A stretch of 64,000 nucleotides of DNA from Pseudomonadota bacterium (GCA_021781815.1 JAJXWB010000005.1:62001-126000); one strand, 5' to 3'; shown: positions 25,358-35,830, counted from the first letter of the stretch. Program-made: numbers and translations. Notes: a model not told the origin generated them from the letters alone.

Positions 25358-27607
25358 ATGGCCAAGTTGATCGATCCGCCTCCGCCGTCAGATGGCGGCG
25401 CGTTACCCGTCAATCTGCGGGAGGCGCTCGAAGAGCGTTACCTCGCCTATGCGCTCTCCACCATCATGGGACGGGCCCTTCCGGATGCGCGCGACGGGTT
25501 GAAGCCGGTGCACCGGCGCATTCTCTACGGCATGCAGATTCTCAGGCTCGATCCGGGCACGGCGTTCAAGAAATGCGCGAAAATCGTCGGCGACGTGATG
25601 GGGTCGTTCCATCCGCACGGCGACCAGGCGATTTATGACGCGCTGGTGCGGCTCGCGCAGGATTTTTCCTCTCGTTATCCGCTCGTCGACGGGCAGGGCA
25701 ATTTCGGCAATATCGACGGCGATTCGGCGGCCGCCTATCGCTACACCGAAGCGCGGATGACCGATGTCGCGCGTCTGTTGCTCGAAGGCATCGACGAGGA
25801 TTCCGTCGACTTCCGGGACAATTATTCGGGCGACCAGCAGGAGCCGATCGTGTTGCCGGCGGCTTTGCCCAATCTTCTCGCCAATGGCGCGCAGGGCATA
25901 GCCGTGGGCATGGCGACGTCGATTCCGCCGCACAATCTGGCCGAACTCTGCGACGCCGCGCTGTACCTGATCGTCAATCGGGCCGCCGGGCCGGAGCAGT
26001 TGATGAAGTTCGTGCCCGGGCCGGACTTTCCGACGGGCGGCGTCATCGTCGATCCGCCGGCGGCGATGACCGAGATCTACAGGACAGGGCGCGGGTCGAT
26101 CCGGCTGCGCGCGCGCTGGACGAAGGAGGAGGGCGGACGCGGGACGTGGAACGCGGTCGTCACCGAAATTCCCTATGGCGTGCAGAAGAGCCGCCTGATC
26201 GAGAAGATCGCCGAACTGTTCAACGAGAAGAAACTGCCGCTCATTGCCGACATCCGCGACGAATCCGCGGAGGACATTCGCATCGTCATCGAGCCGCGCG
26301 CCAGGACCATCGACGCCGACGTGATGATGGAGGCGCTGTTCAAGCTGACGGAACTCGAAACGCGCGTCGGCGTGAACATGAACGTGCTGGCGGACGGCGC
26401 CGTGCCGCGCGTCGTTTCGCTCGGCGAAGCGCTCGGGCAATGGCTCGATCATCGCCGCGATGTCCTCCTGCGGCGCAGCCGTCATCGCCTCGCTGAGATC
26501 GAGCATCGACTCGAACTGCTGGCAGGGATGATCGTCGTCTTTCTCAATCTCGATGAGGTGATCCGGATCATCCGAGAGGAGGACGATCCGAAGGCGCAGC
26601 TCATGAGCGCGTTCGCGCTGACGGAGAAACAGACAAACTACGTTCTCGACACGCGCCTGCGCTCGCTGCGCAGGCTCGAGGAACTGGAATTGCGCAAGGA
26701 GCATGACGAGCTGACCGCGGAAAAGGCGGCGGTGGAGAGGCTGCTGTCGGACAAGTCGGCGCAGTGGAAGACAATCACCTGGCAAATCCGCGAACTGAAG
26801 AAGAAATATCCGGCCGACTCGAAAATCGGCAAGCGTCGCACGACCTTCGCCGATGCACCGGCGGCAGCCGATTTCGATCTCGCCGAGGCGATGATAGAGC
26901 GCGAGCCGATCACCGTCGTCGTGTCTGAAAAAGGCTGGATCCGCGCGCTGAAAGGCCACGTGCAGGATCTGTCAGGTCTGCAGTTCAAGGGCGACGACGG
27001 TTTGCTCGCCTCATTCTTCGCGGAGACGACATCAAAGATTCTGGTGCTCGCCTCGAACGGCAAGATCTTCACGCTCGACGCAGGGAAACTGCCGGGCGGG
27101 CGCGGTCATGGCGAGCCGATCAGGCTGATGGCGGACATCGACGAAGGCGCAGATATCGTGACCGTCATTGGCTATCAGCCGGGCGTGAAAATGCTGGTTG
27201 CGACCAGCGACGGGCGCGGCTTCGTCGTGTCGCAGGACGAGCTGACCGGCACGACGCGCAAGGGCAAGGCGCTGGTGAACGTCGATGACGGCGCCCGCGC
27301 CGCGCTGCTTGCGGCGGCCGACGGCGATCATGTCGCGATCATCGGCGAGAATCGCAAGCTGCTCGTGTTTCCGCTGGACCAGGTTCCGGAAATGGCGCGT
27401 GGCAAGGGCGTGCGGCTGCAGCGCTACAAGGACGGCGGAATCGCAGATATAAAGACGTTCATGCTGAAAGATGGCCTGACGTGGCTTGATTCCGCAGGGC
27501 GCACCTTCACCGTGACGAAGGTGGAGCTCAAGGACTGGATCGGCCAGCGGGCGGATGCAGGACGCCTGCCGCCGCGGGGATTTCCGAAGAACAACAAGTT
27601 CGGATAG
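25358..27607 (+). CDS. parC: DNA topoisomerase IV subunit A
   Basis: The protein has 749 residues. It decatenates daughter chromosomes with ParE. The N-terminus carries the breakage-reunion domain: [47 protein letters not shown] and [10 protein letters not shown] with active-site Tyr129. The C-terminal beta-propeller is shorter than GyrA's and lacks an intact GyrA box (QRRGGKG), so ParC is favoured. It is downstream of recO, and a shared bidirectional terminator lies past its stop. Confidence 0.96.
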   Translation: MAKLIDPPPPSDGGALPVNLREALEERYLAYALSTIMGRALPDARDGLKPVHRRILYGMQILRLDPGTAFKKCAKIVGDVMGSFHPHGDQAIYDALVRLAQDFSSRYPLVDGQGNFGNIDGDSAAAYRYTEARMTDVARLLLEGIDEDSVDFRDNYSGDQQEPIVLPAALPNLLANGAQGIAVGMATSIPPHNLAELCDAALYLIVNRAAGPEQLMKFVPGPDFPTGGVIVDPPAAMTEIYRTGRGSIRLRARWTKEEGGRGTWNAVVTEIPYGVQKSRLIEKIAELFNEKKLPLIADIRDESAEDIRIVIEPRARTIDADVMMEALFKLTELETRVGVNMNVLADGAVPRVVSLGEALGQWLDHRRDVLLRRSRHRLAEIEHRLELLAGMIVVFLNLDEVIRIIREEDDPKAQLMSAFALTEKQTNYVLDTRLRSLRRLEELELRKEHDELTAEKAAVERLLSDKSAQWKTITWQIRELKKKYPADSKIGKRRTTFADAPAAADFDLAEAMIEREPITVVVSEKGWIRALKGHVQDLSGLQFKGDDGLLASFFAETTSKILVLASNGKIFTLDAGKLPGGRGHGEPIRLMADIDEGADIVTVIGYQPGVKMLVATSDGRGFVVSQDELTGTTRKGKALVNVDDGARAALLAAADGDHVAIIGENRKLLVFPLDQVPEMARGKGVRLQRYKDGGIADIKTFMLKDGLTWLDSAGRTFTVTKVELKDWIGQRADAGRLPPRGFPKNNKFG

Positions 27608-27667
27608 CCGGCGCAAGGGATGAGGCTTTGCGAACCTGCCCGTCCTGCTCAGGTCCGAAAACGAAAG

Positions 27668-27689
27668 AACCCGCCGAATTCGGCGGGTT
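27668..27689. terminator. bidirectional terminator between parC and porin gene
   Basis: AACCCGCCGAA and TTCGGCGGGTT form a perfect 22-bp palindrome. It is followed by CCCGTTT on the plus strand and CTTTCGTTTTC on the minus strand, and lies between the convergent parC and porin genes, so it can serve both. Confidence 0.8.
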
Positions 27690-27716
27690 CCCGTTTATCC
27701 CGCAGTCGCTCGTCGC

Positions 27717-28460
27717 TCAGTATTTCGCGACGATCGGAGCCATGTCCCAGTTGAACCGGTAATTGAGGCCAGCCTCGATCGTCTGCACCTGGAATCGCTG
27801 GGTCGAGGAATTGTAGCCGCCCCAGTCTGACGCGCCGATGTCGGAATAGAGATATTCCAGCTTGACCGACCAGTTCGGCGAGAACGCCCATTCCGCGCCG
27901 GCGCCAGCGGTCCAGCCCATGCCAACCTTCGACAGCGAAGATCCCGCCCAATAAGGTTCCACCAGCTTCACGCCGCCATAAGCGAAACCGCCCGTCGCGT
28001 AGATCAGCAGGTTCGGGGTGAGGGGCGCCACGCCGAGACGTCCGCGCACCGAGCCCAGCCAGTTGACCTCGCGCGGCACGCCATACCCGAAGGATGCGGC
28101 ATCGCTGTCGCCGATCGAGGCTATCCGGAGGTCGGTTTCCAGTCCGGCGACGAACATTGGCGAAATTTCGTAATTGTACCCTATCTGGCCGCCACCGATC
28201 AGACCGCGGCGCGTATAGCTGCTCGTCGGGCCCACCGCGGTGGTCCAGCCATAGCCATTCCAGGCGTCGGCGTAACTGGAATTGTCGTACTGGTTGAGCC
28301 AGCCATAGCCGGCGTTGATGCCCGCATACAAACCGGACCAGGTGAAGACGGGCGTGACATAGGCCGGCTGCGCAGGCTTCCGCGACGGGAGGTCTGCGGC
28401 CAGCGCGACAGTCGATGCAGCCGCAAGAAGCGTAGTGGTGAGCGTAATGGTTTTCAGCAT
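27717..28460 (-). CDS. outer-membrane beta-barrel protein (Omp25/Omp31 family)
   Basis: The protein has 247 residues from the ATG at 28458-28460, with GAGG 8 bases upstream. The signal peptide is MLKTITLTTTLLAAASTVALAA. The mature part begins DLPSRKPAQPAY and FTWSGLYAGINAGYGW, the standard opening of Rhizobiales small porin-like barrels. It has alternating strands, GLIGGGQIGYNYE, the repeated G.GAEWAF pattern (AGAGAEWAFSPNWSVKLEYLY) and a terminal aromatic residue (VAKY), as expected for an eight-stranded barrel. It is expected to be abundant in the outer membrane. It is monocistronic. Confidence 0.93.
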   Translation of the reverse strand: MLKTITLTTTLLAAASTVALAADLPSRKPAQPAYVTPVFTWSGLYAGINAGYGWLNQYDNSSYADAWNGYGWTTAVGPTSSYTRRGLIGGGQIGYNYEISPMFVAGLETDLRIASIGDSDAASFGYGVPREVNWLGSVRGRLGVAPLTPNLLIYATGGFAYGGVKLVEPYWAGSSLSKVGMGWTAGAGAEWAFSPNWSVKLEYLYSDIGASDWGGYNSSTQRFQVQTIEAGLNYRFNWDMAPIVAKY

Positions 28461-28708
28461 AACGGCTGCCTCAGTTTCGTGCGACCGGCCGGGACGCCGC
28501 AGCGTTATCAATGATTCCTTTGTAGTTAATGATTCGGGCGAAACGCCAGCTCGATGTTCTGGATTTTCGATGCGCCTGGAAGCGTAATTCCCGCTAAAGC
28601 ATGGCTTGAATTGATGAAAATCGGCGGCTCAACTGAGACGAGTATTTTCTGTCATGCAAATAGATAGCTTGTGTTGCGAAAATAGCGCAGCTTCTGGCTG
28701 TACGATAG

Positions 28709-29437
28709 TCAGGCGCTGAGTTCCCAGCCGCTCAACCCCAACCGTTCCTGCGGCAGGAAGCGCGCCTTGTATCCCATCTTCTTCGAGCCTTCGACCCAGT
28801 AGCCGAGGTAGAGATGCGGAAGGCCAAGCGCACGGGTGCGGGCGACGTGGTCGAGGATCATGTAGACGCCGAGCGAGCGGGTGGACTCGTCGGATTCGTA
28901 AAACGAATAGACCATGGACAGGCCGTCGGCGAGTACGTCGGTGAGGCAGCAGCCGATCAGTTCGTCGTCGCCGCGCTGGCCGGGTCGCCGATATTCGACG
29001 AGCCGCGTATCGACGTGGGAATCCTCGACCATCATCGAGAAGTCGAGCACGCTCATGTCGGCCATGCCGCCGTCGCTGTGGCGCGAATCGACATAGCCGC
29101 GGAACAGGGAATATTGCTCGCTGGTCGCCTGCGCCTGCACGAGCGCGCCTTTGACATCCGCGTTGCGCGCGAGCACGCGCCGCATGGTGCGGCCGGGCTG
29201 GAAGTCGTCGACCAGGACGCGGACAGAAACGCAGGCGCGGCAATTCTCGCAGGCCGGGCGATAGGCGATGGTCTGCGAGCGGCGGAACCCGGATTGGGTC
29301 AGGGCGTCGTTGAGGGAAATCGCGCGCCGGCCGATGAGATGCGTGAAAACCTTCCGCTCCTCGCGGCCCGGAAGATAGGGGCAGGCCGAAGGCGCAGTCA
29401 GGTAAAACTGCGGCGCGTCGCGCGGCTCTCTGGTCAC
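28709..29437 (-). CDS. bpt: aspartate/glutamate leucyltransferase
   Basis: The protein has 242 residues. The start is a GTG at 29435-29437 ([24 protein letters not shown]), chosen because the conserved domain starts just after; longer upstream reading has no family match and its ribosome-binding site is no better. Bpt transfers Leu from Leu-tRNA to proteins with N-terminal Asp or Glu, feeding the N-degron (ClpS/ClpAP) pathway. Visible marks are [58 protein letters not shown] and [21 protein letters not shown]. It lies downstream of the RDD gene on the same strand. Confidence 0.95.
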   Translation of the reverse strand: MTREPRDAPQFYLTAPSACPYLPGREERKVFTHLIGRRAISLNDALTQSGFRRSQTIAYRPACENCRACVSVRVLVDDFQPGRTMRRVLARNADVKGALVQAQATSEQYSLFRGYVDSRHSDGGMADMSVLDFSMMVEDSHVDTRLVEYRRPGQRGDDELIGCCLTDVLADGLSMVYSFYESDESTRSLGVYMILDHVARTRALGLPHLYLGYWVEGSKKMGYKARFLPQERLGLSGWELSA

Positions 29438-29526
29438 AAATTTGCTTTCGCGATCACAAGCGAACGGCCGTATGCCGTCGCCCGACTCGAATCGTAGCGC
29501 GAAACCCCGGGTTTGGAACAGCGGAA

Positions 29527-30000
29527 TTAAGCGGCGCGGCGCACAACAATCACACCGGCGAGAATATCGTGCAGGCAGCGCTTGTCGGCAGTGATCAGCG
29601 ATGTGAGAAGCACGAGGCCGCCCGTCAGATACCACGACAGCCAGAACAGGACTCCGTGGAACGCTGCGTTGAGGAACGGCACGGGCTGGCCGGTCATGGT
29701 GCGCACTTCGAGGTCCATCGCCTTCATGCCGAGCGTCGCCATGCGCCAGCCGGATACGGTCAGGCCGTTGTAAAGAAAAGCGATGATCGGGAACAGCGGC
29801 GGCAGCAGCAGCCAACCGATCCCGAACGTCGCCGCGCCGATGAGCAGAAAGAGGATCGTCGCCACGATCGAGACGAAGACAAGGTCGAGCAGCACGGCGA
29901 TCATCCGCCGCGTGCGCACGCCCATCAGCGCCTGCGGCGGTAGGACGGGATAATAGCCTGCCTGCGGCGGGGAAGAGGTGTAGCCGCTCGTATTGCTCAT
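29527..30000 (-). CDS. RDD family membrane protein
   Basis: The protein has 157 residues from the ATG at 29998-30000 ([18 protein letters not shown]), with GGAG 9 bases upstream; an ATG 9 bases earlier is less well placed. The Pro/Tyr-rich N-tail is followed by the RDD domain: a conserved Arg in [17 protein letters not shown], several hydrophobic helices, the [12 protein letters not shown] segment and [15 protein letters not shown] at the end. Members of this family include Na+ or osmolyte transporters and assembly factors. The hemB-RDD-bpt-parC neighbourhood recurs in this order, here with extra genes in between. Confidence 0.9.
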   Translation of the reverse strand: MSNTSGYTSSPPQAGYYPVLPPQALMGVRTRRMIAVLLDLVFVSIVATILFLLIGAATFGIGWLLLPPLFPIIAFLYNGLTVSGWRMATLGMKAMDLEVRTMTGQPVPFLNAAFHGVLFWLSWYLTGGLVLLTSLITADKRCLHDILAGVIVVRRAA

Positions 30001-30094
30001 AGGTTCCATCTCCGCCGCTCGAATGGCCGGCCTGCCGAAATGTGGTAGAGCGGACGAACGGAGACAAGGCCGCGCGCGGTCGGGCAGGGCAAGA

Positions 30095-31048
30095 ATGACG
30101 AGCTATTCGCCCAGGGGCCTGTTCTGGCTCGCGATCACCATCCTGATCTGGGGCGCCTACATGCCTGTCGGCAAGGTCGTCTCGGCCAGTGTCGACGTCT
30201 ACTGGATCACCGGCATCCGCTATTGCTTCTCAGGATGCCTTCTCGCGCTCATCCTCGCGTGGGTGGAGGGGCCGTGGGCGCTGATCCCGGCGCGCCGCGA
30301 CCTGACGACGCTGATTCTCCTCGGCGCGCTGGGCTCGGTCGGTTTCGGCTTGTTCTCCTATCTCGGCGTGCGCCTTACGCGGCCAGAGCACGCGGCCGCG
30401 ATTTCCGTCCTGACACCGATCAATGTCGCTATCTTCCGCGCCTTGCAGGCGCGCGCGCTGCCGCGGCGCGGGGTTGTGCTGGCGGCGCTTGGCGTGACGA
30501 CGGGCGCGATCCTCGTCGTTACGCGCGGCAATCCGTCCGCGCTTGTCTCCGGCGGAAGCATGATCGGCAATCTGCTGGTGCTGATCTCGTCGTTCTGCTG
30601 GACCTTCTACACGATCAAGGCGCAGAGCATGACCGGCTATTCCGCGCTGCGATTGACCATGCTCTCCTGCGCGCTCGGCTCGCCAGTCGGGTTGGCGCTG
30701 GCCGCCATCCTCACGGCGTTCGGGATCGCCCATCCGCCGGCGCTGGCCGATTTCGCTCGGATCTGGCCGCAGATCCTCTACCTGTTCGTCGCGGTGTCCG
30801 CCGTCTCCATCATCACCTGGAACATTGCCGTGCGCGCGGTCGGCGCGCAGACGGCGACGCTGGTCTCGACGTTCACGCCGGTCATTCCCTTTGCCTGGGC
30901 CTGGTGGAACGGACAGATATTCACCGCGGCCGAGATCGTCGGCGTCCTGATGATCATCGGCGCCATCCTTGCCCACAACCTGAACGAACGTCGCCGCGCC
31001 CTGACTGTCGCGCCGAAGCCCGAATTGCGGACCGCCGGTGGCCGGTAG
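30095..31048 (+). CDS. EamA/DMT-superfamily transporter
   Basis: The protein has 317 residues from the ATG at 30095, with GGGCAGGGC upstream. It has about ten hydrophobic helices in two EamA halves: [20 protein letters not shown] in helix 1, the [20 protein letters not shown] region, then a second half from [22 protein letters not shown] to [20 protein letters not shown]. The family exports or imports metabolites such as amino acids and nucleotides; the substrate cannot be told. It is divergent from the RDD gene, with the lytic transglycosylase 134 bases downstream. It has a short basic C-terminal tail. Confidence 0.92.
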   Translation: MTSYSPRGLFWLAITILIWGAYMPVGKVVSASVDVYWITGIRYCFSGCLLALILAWVEGPWALIPARRDLTTLILLGALGSVGFGLFSYLGVRLTRPEHAAAISVLTPINVAIFRALQARALPRRGVVLAALGVTTGAILVVTRGNPSALVSGGSMIGNLLVLISSFCWTFYTIKAQSMTGYSALRLTMLSCALGSPVGLALAAILTAFGIAHPPALADFARIWPQILYLFVAVSAVSIITWNIAVRAVGAQTATLVSTFTPVIPFAWAWWNGQIFTAAEIVGVLMIIGAILAHNLNERRRALTVAPKPELRTAGGR

Positions 31049-31182
31049 GGCGGACGATTGCGCGCAGAACTGCCGACGGCGCAGCCCACTTGCGCCGGAA
31101 ATGTGGCGGAAGGCGTCAAGTTGTAGCCGCACCCGAATTTTATGAGGCGGTGTGGCCGCGACTGCGGCGTTGGACATGTGCA

Positions 31183-32211
31183 ATGCAGCTTGCAGCGCGC
31201 CAGGCGCGCATGGTCATTGATCCTTGCTCGAATTTCCGCGGCGTCTGTTTCGCGCCGGTGGCGGCGCGCGCGCTCGTGGTCTTCGGACTGTTCGCAGGTC
31301 TCGCGCTGGTGGCGCTGCGCGTAGCGCCGGGGCGAAACGCGCAGGCGCCGGGAGCGACCTCCGCGCATCGCATTGCGCTGATCCCGCTGTCCGCCGCGAT
31401 CAGGCCGAAGCGCGTCGATCTGGCGCTGGATGACGACAGTTCGGACGACGTCGCGGCGGCGACCTGGGCGCGGCGCATTCCCGACGAGGAGTTTCGTCGC
31501 CAGATCGAGGCGCTCGAAGAAGCGAAGGACGGCACGCTCAAGTTCGGGCCCATGCGCGTGCGCCGGGATCTGGTCGAGACGGTCGTGCGCGCGGCGCAGC
31601 AAACCGCGTTCGATCCGGCCGTGTTGATGGCCATTGCAGACAAGGAATCGAGTTTCTCGGCCGGCGTGAAGGCGCAGACCTCGTCGGCGTCGGGCCTGTT
31701 CCAGTTCATCGACACGACCTGGCTGCGCGTCGTGCGCCAGTTCGGCGCATCACATGGGCTCGCGCGGGAAGCGGCGGAGATCGAGGGGCCGGACGACCGG
31801 CCTGCGATCGCCGATCCGCAGGAGCGCGAGCGCGTGCTCGCCCTGCGCGGCCAGCCTTATCTTGCGGCCGTGATGGCGGCCGAAATGCTCAAGTTCGACG
31901 GCGGCGAAGTCGCCAGGGCCGTCGGCCGCGATCTGACAGCCGGCGAGACATATCTGACGCATTTCCTCGGGGCGAAGGACGCCAACCGTTTCCTGTCGAG
32001 CTACGACGAGGAGCCGAAATCCTCCGCCGCGCAGCTTCTGAAGCGGCCGGCGCGCGCCAATCGCCCGATCTTCTTCGCGCAGGCGCGCGGCGGCGCGAAG
32101 GCGCTGTCGGTCGCCAATGTCCACGACAAGTTCGAGGAAATGATGGGAACGCGCGTCGACCGATACGCCGGCGTCGGGGATATTGCGGGGGCGATGGCGT
32201 ATTCGGATTGA
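31183..32211 (+). CDS. lytic transglycosylase-like exported protein
   Basis: The protein has 342 residues from ATG 31183; ATG 31210 (MVIDPCSNFRG) is an alternative, neither with a clear ribosome-binding site. One hydrophobic segment (VVFGLFAGLALVALRV, near residues 30-45) anchors or exports it. A domain with SLT-like order follows: VRRDLVETVVRAAQ, FDPAVLMAIADKESSFSAG with a candidate catalytic Glu, SSASGLFQFIDTTWLRVV and then AGETYLTHFLGAKDA. The family cleaves peptidoglycan in the periplasm. It sits between the EamA gene and convergent hemB. Confidence 0.85.
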   Translation: MQLAARQARMVIDPCSNFRGVCFAPVAARALVVFGLFAGLALVALRVAPGRNAQAPGATSAHRIALIPLSAAIRPKRVDLALDDDSSDDVAAATWARRIPDEEFRRQIEALEEAKDGTLKFGPMRVRRDLVETVVRAAQQTAFDPAVLMAIADKESSFSAGVKAQTSSASGLFQFIDTTWLRVVRQFGASHGLAREAAEIEGPDDRPAIADPQERERVLALRGQPYLAAVMAAEMLKFDGGEVARAVGRDLTAGETYLTHFLGAKDANRFLSSYDEEPKSSAAQLLKRPARANRPIFFAQARGGAKALSVANVHDKFEEMMGTRVDRYAGVGDIAGAMAYSD

Positions 32212-32327
32212 TGGGGCGCGGCGCGACAATCGATGCGCCGATGGACTTCATCCCGATCGAAAAGAGCGCAACCGTCATTTATCCCGGCGGCGCGAGACGA
32301 CGATCGCGCGGGCAAAATGCGCCGTCC

Positions 32328-33350
32328 CTACGCGACGCCTTCCTTCCTGATCTTCTCCGCCACCGTCACCGCAAAATATGTCAGCACCCCATCGCAACCT
32401 GCGCGCTTGAAGGCGAGCAGGCTTTCCATCATGGCCTTGTCGCCGTCGATCCAGCCGTTCTGGCTCGCCGCCATGATCATCGCGTATTCGCCGGAGACCT
32501 GATAGGCGAAGGTCGGTCGCCCGAACGTCTCCTTGACGCGAGAAATGATGTCGAGATAGGGCATGCCCGGCTTGACCATAACCATGTCGGCGCCCTGTTC
32601 GAGATCGAGTTCGACCTCGTGCAGCGCCTCGTCGGAATTGGCCGGGTCCATCTGGTAGGTGCGCTTGTCGCCGATCAGCGTCTTGTTGGTGCCGACCGCG
32701 TCGCGGAACGGGCCATAGAAGGCCGATGCATATTTGGCGGCGTAGGACATGATCTGCACATGGCCGAAGCCCGCAGCGTCCAGACCCTCGCGCAGCGCGC
32801 CGACTCTCCCGTCCATCATGTCGGAGGGCGCGATCACGTCGGCGCCGGCGCGCGCCTGGTTCAGCGCCTGCTCGACGAGGATGTGCACGGTCTCGTCGTT
32901 GAGGATTTCCTCGCCTTCCATCACGCCGTCGTGGCCGTGGCTGGTGTAGGGATCGAGCGCGACGTCGGTGACGATCCCAAGACCGGGCGCAGCCTCCTTG
33001 ATCGCGCGGCAGGCGCGGCAGACCAGGTTCTGATCGTTGAGCGCCTCCGACCCCATCGCGTCGCGCAGGTCCGGGTCGGTGTAAGGGAAGAGGGCGATGG
33101 CGGGAATGCCGAGGGCCGCCGCATGGGCTGCGGCCCTGGCCGCCTCGTCGACCGAATAGCGGAACACGCCGGGCATGGAAGCGACCGGGACTTTCGTCTT
33201 TTCGCCCTCGACGACGAAGATCGGCCAGATCAGATCGTTGGCGGTGACGACATTTTCGCGCACGAGGCGGCGCGACCATTCGGTGCGCCGGTTGCGGCGG
33301 GGGCGATGGGTGAGGTCGAGCCCGCGCGTGAGCGGGTGTTTGGCGTCCAT
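32328..33350 (-). CDS. hemB: delta-aminolevulinic acid dehydratase (porphobilinogen synthase)
   Basis: The protein has 340 residues from the ATG at 33348-33350 (MDAKHPLTRGLDLTHRPRRN), with AGGGA upstream. It joins two 5-aminolevulinate molecules into porphobilinogen in heme synthesis. Visible motifs are RRTEWSRRLVRENVVTANDLIWPIFVVEG, VIAPSDMMDGRVGALR, SYAAKYASAFYGPFRDA, DMVMVKPGMPYLDII (Schiff-base Lys) and FAYQVSGEYAMI. The metal-loop cysteine cluster of Zn enzymes is replaced by DVALDPYTSHGHDG, the Mg-type pattern usual in alphaproteobacteria. Confidence 0.96.
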   Translation of the reverse strand: MDAKHPLTRGLDLTHRPRRNRRTEWSRRLVRENVVTANDLIWPIFVVEGEKTKVPVASMPGVFRYSVDEAARAAAHAAALGIPAIALFPYTDPDLRDAMGSEALNDQNLVCRACRAIKEAAPGLGIVTDVALDPYTSHGHDGVMEGEEILNDETVHILVEQALNQARAGADVIAPSDMMDGRVGALREGLDAAGFGHVQIMSYAAKYASAFYGPFRDAVGTNKTLIGDKRTYQMDPANSDEALHEVELDLEQGADMVMVKPGMPYLDIISRVKETFGRPTFAYQVSGEYAMIMAASQNGWIDGDKAMMESLLAFKRAGCDGVLTYFAVTVAEKIRKEGVA

Positions 33351-33515
33351 GAGGGCGTTCCCTGGCGGCGATCCTGCATTTTGAGCGCGCACATTAGGGC
33401 TGGAGACCGGGAGGGACAAGCGCCGCGGCGCGAACCGTCGCGGCTCGCCGCAAGATGCGGAGGGCTCGCGGTCCAAACCCAAATGCTCTATCCCTCCCTT
33501 TCGACGGAGGCCGAA

Positions 33516-34568
33516 GTGAACGACGAAGTCATCTGCGAACGCCGCGGCGCGGTGGGCCACATTCTGCTGAACCGGCCGCAGGCGCTGAACGCGCTGACGA
33601 CCGGCATGGTGCGCGGCATATCTGCGGCGCTCGATGCGTGGGAGAACGATCCGGCGATCTCCTGCGTGGTGGCGCAGGGCGCGGGCGAAAAGGCGTTCTG
33701 CGCCGGCGGCGATATCCGCCTCCTTTACGAGCAGGGGATGGCCGGCGACCACAAGGCGCAGATCGACTTCTGGCGCGAGGAGTACATCCTCAACCGCCGC
33801 ATCAAGCTCTATCCGAAGCCCTATGTCGCGATCATCGACGGCATCGTCATGGGCGGCGGCGTCGGCGTCTCCGAGCATGGCTCGCATCGCATCGCCGGCG
33901 ACGGCTTCGCCTTCGCCATGCCGGAGGTCGGCATCGGCTTCTTTCCCGACGTCGGCGCGACCTATTTCCTGCCGCGGCTGGCCGGCAAGACCGGAACCTA
34001 TCTGGCGCTCACTGGCGCCCGCGCGAAGGCCGGCGACGCGGTCGCGCTCGGGCTCGCCGACGCCCACGTCTCGCGCGACGACATCGCCCCCTTCGTGCAG
34101 GCGCTGACGGCCGGAGAGGCGGTGGACGCGGCGGTCGCCCGTTTCGCCACCGACGCGCCGACCGGCCCCATCGTCGCGCATCGCGCGACGATCGACGCGG
34201 CGTTTTCCGGCGCCGCCGTCGCTGAGATTTTCGCGCGCCTGGCAAGGGATGGCTCGCCGTTCGCGGCGGAGACGGCGAGGGCCATGGCCGCCAAGTCGCC
34301 GACCAGCCTCGCAGTTGCGCTCCGACAGATGCAGATCGGCGGCTCGCTCGACATGGCGGAGGCGATGCGCGTCGAATTCCGGATCGTCTCGCGCATCTGC
34401 CGGGGGCGGGATTTTTACGAGGGCGTGCGGGCGACCATCATCGACAAGGATCAGTCGCCGGCCTGGTCGCCCGCCAGGATCGAGGACGTGTCCGAGGCGG
34501 AGATCGGGCGGATCTTCGCGCCGCTCGGGAAGGAGGAATTGGCGTTTCCCGGGAGCGATTCTCCATGA
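33516..34568 (+). CDS. enoyl-CoA hydratase/3-hydroxyisobutyryl-CoA hydrolase
   Basis: The protein has 350 residues. I chose GTG at 33516 (MNDEVICERRGAVGHILLNRP) since GGAGG stands 5 bases upstream; the in-frame ATG at 33483 has no such site. The crotonase fold is shown by HILLNRPQALNALTTGMV, AGEKAFCAGGDIRLLYEQG, DGIVMGGGVGVSEHGSHRI and FAMPEVGIGFFPDVGATYFLPRL; the PEVGIGFFPD motif and length fit HIBYL-CoA hydrolase of valine breakdown rather than a simple hydratase. It overlaps the next gene by ATGA, and the block to ldtP is conserved in Rhizobiales. Confidence 0.93.
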   Translation: MNDEVICERRGAVGHILLNRPQALNALTTGMVRGISAALDAWENDPAISCVVAQGAGEKAFCAGGDIRLLYEQGMAGDHKAQIDFWREEYILNRRIKLYPKPYVAIIDGIVMGGGVGVSEHGSHRIAGDGFAFAMPEVGIGFFPDVGATYFLPRLAGKTGTYLALTGARAKAGDAVALGLADAHVSRDDIAPFVQALTAGEAVDAAVARFATDAPTGPIVAHRATIDAAFSGAAVAEIFARLARDGSPFAAETARAMAAKSPTSLAVALRQMQIGGSLDMAEAMRVEFRIVSRICRGRDFYEGVRATIIDKDQSPAWSPARIEDVSEAEIGRIFAPLGKEELAFPGSDSP

Positions 34569-35074
34569 AAGGCCGCGAGGCGCTCGATTCCGGGGCGGCC
34601 ATCCGCCTGGGCGAGAAGACGCGCGACCCGAACGAGACGCGCTGGGGCATGCTGCTCGTGCTGTTCATGCGTACAGTCGCCGGACTCTGGATCCTGCAGG
34701 GTCTCGTCCAGTGGCAGATCGTGCTGACGGCGTCAGGCGCGCTGTTCGACAGGGTCTCGACCTCGACGGGCGTCGGCATCGTCTATTTCGCTGTCATGGA
34801 CCTGCTGGCGGCCGTGGGACTTTGGCTCGCCACGCCTTGGGGCGGCGTGCTGTGGCTGCTGGTGGCGCTGTCTCAGATCGTCGTGGCGCTCGCAATGCCG
34901 ACGTTCTTCGACGGCGGCGCGCTGGTCATCATCCTCGACGTGCTGCTGGTTGGCCTTTATCTGCTGCTCACGTTCGAGGCCGGCCGCGAACCGCAGCGGC
35001 GCTCGGCCCCGCGTCGGCTGGCGACGCGCCTGTGGACGAATTCCCTGCGGATCTGGGAAAGCTGGCGGGACTGA
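34565..35074 (+). CDS. DUF6163-like integral membrane protein
   Basis: The protein has 169 residues, its start overlapping the hydrolase stop by ATGA. Four hydrophobic helices follow a charged N-tail: about residues 30-50, 65-85, 87-107 and 110-135 (LLVLFMRTVAGLWILQGLVQW, GVGIVYFAVMDLLAAVGLWL and so on). A basic tail ends RIWESWRD. This family is found almost only in Rhizobiales, beside ldtR and ldtP; its role is not established. Co-occurrence suggests an envelope role, which is inference. Confidence 0.8.
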   Translation: MKGREALDSGAAIRLGEKTRDPNETRWGMLLVLFMRTVAGLWILQGLVQWQIVLTASGALFDRVSTSTGVGIVYFAVMDLLAAVGLWLATPWGGVLWLLVALSQIVVALAMPTFFDGGALVIILDVLLVGLYLLLTFEAGREPQRRSAPRRLATRLWTNSLRIWESWRD

Positions 35075-35255
35075 GGCGATTCGCGGACTTTCATCATAAA
35101 CCTTTGTTTTGATTCACTGACTGTTCACTCCGTTTCAGGGAGTTCGGGTAAACGCCGGATTCAGCTTGTTGCTTAAACTGGTTTTCATTCGCCCCGGCTA
35201 AATTGCCCATAACGAAGCCGGACAAGCCGGCCGGAACATCCAACGGGGTAAAGTC

Positions 35256-35768
35256 ATGAGCCAGGCCGCCAAAGCAGAAGTCTCCGTCGCCCGCGCAGAA
35301 CGTATGGGTGAAATTCGTCCAGTCTACCTGGAATCGTTGACCCTGGTGGAGCGTCTTCATCGCCGCCTGCTCGATGTCATCAAGGACGAGTTCGACCGCC
35401 GCGGCCGTTCCGACATAAATTCGGTTCAGGCGCTGCTGCTCTACAATATTGGCGACAAGGAACTGACAGCCGGCGAACTGCGCACCCGCGGCTATTACCT
35501 CGGCTCGAACGTTTCCTACAATGTGAAGAAGCTGGTCGAGATGGGCTATCTGCATCACGCCCGCTCGCGCGTCGACCGTCGCGCCGTGCGCATTTCGTTG
35601 ACCGAGACCGGCCGGGAGGTGCACCGCATCGTGGCCAGCCTGTATGACAAGCACGTGATGACGGTCGAGCAGATCGGCGGCATCTCCTGCGACGAGTTCA
35701 AGCAGATCAACACCGCGTTGATCCGTCTGGAACGCTTCTGGACCGATCAGATCCGCTATCGCCTCTGA
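35256..35768 (+). CDS. ldtR: LdtR-type MarR-family transcriptional regulator
   Basis: The protein has 170 residues; GGGG stands 9 bases before the ATG. A winged helix-turn-helix of the MarR family is seen: NSVQALLLYNIGDKELTAGELRTRGYYLGSNVSYNVKKLVEMGYL and the wing HHARSRVDRRAVRISLTETG. The sequence and its place just upstream of an L,D-transpeptidase match LdtR of Liberibacter and Sinorhizobium, which controls ldtP and osmotic or envelope stress genes. TTCACT repeats at 35113 and 35124 (11 bases apart) in its leader might be operator parts; this is unproved. A terminator follows. Confidence 0.92.
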   Translation: MSQAAKAEVSVARAERMGEIRPVYLESLTLVERLHRRLLDVIKDEFDRRGRSDINSVQALLLYNIGDKELTAGELRTRGYYLGSNVSYNVKKLVEMGYLHHARSRVDRRAVRISLTETGREVHRIVASLYDKHVMTVEQIGGISCDEFKQINTALIRLERFWTDQIRYRL

Positions 35769-35790
35769 TTCAGCAAACCCTCATTCCTGC

Positions 35791-35830
35791 GGCCCGCCGG
35801 CGTCCCCTCCGGCGGGCCGTTTCATTTTCT
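35791..35830 (+). terminator. intrinsic terminator of ldtR
   Basis: CGGCCCGCCGG (35791-35801) pairs with CCGGCGGGCCG (35810-35820) across an 8-base loop, followed by TTTCATTTT. It lies 22 bases after the ldtR stop, so ldtP probably has its own promoter, between 35831 and 36045. Confidence 0.88.
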
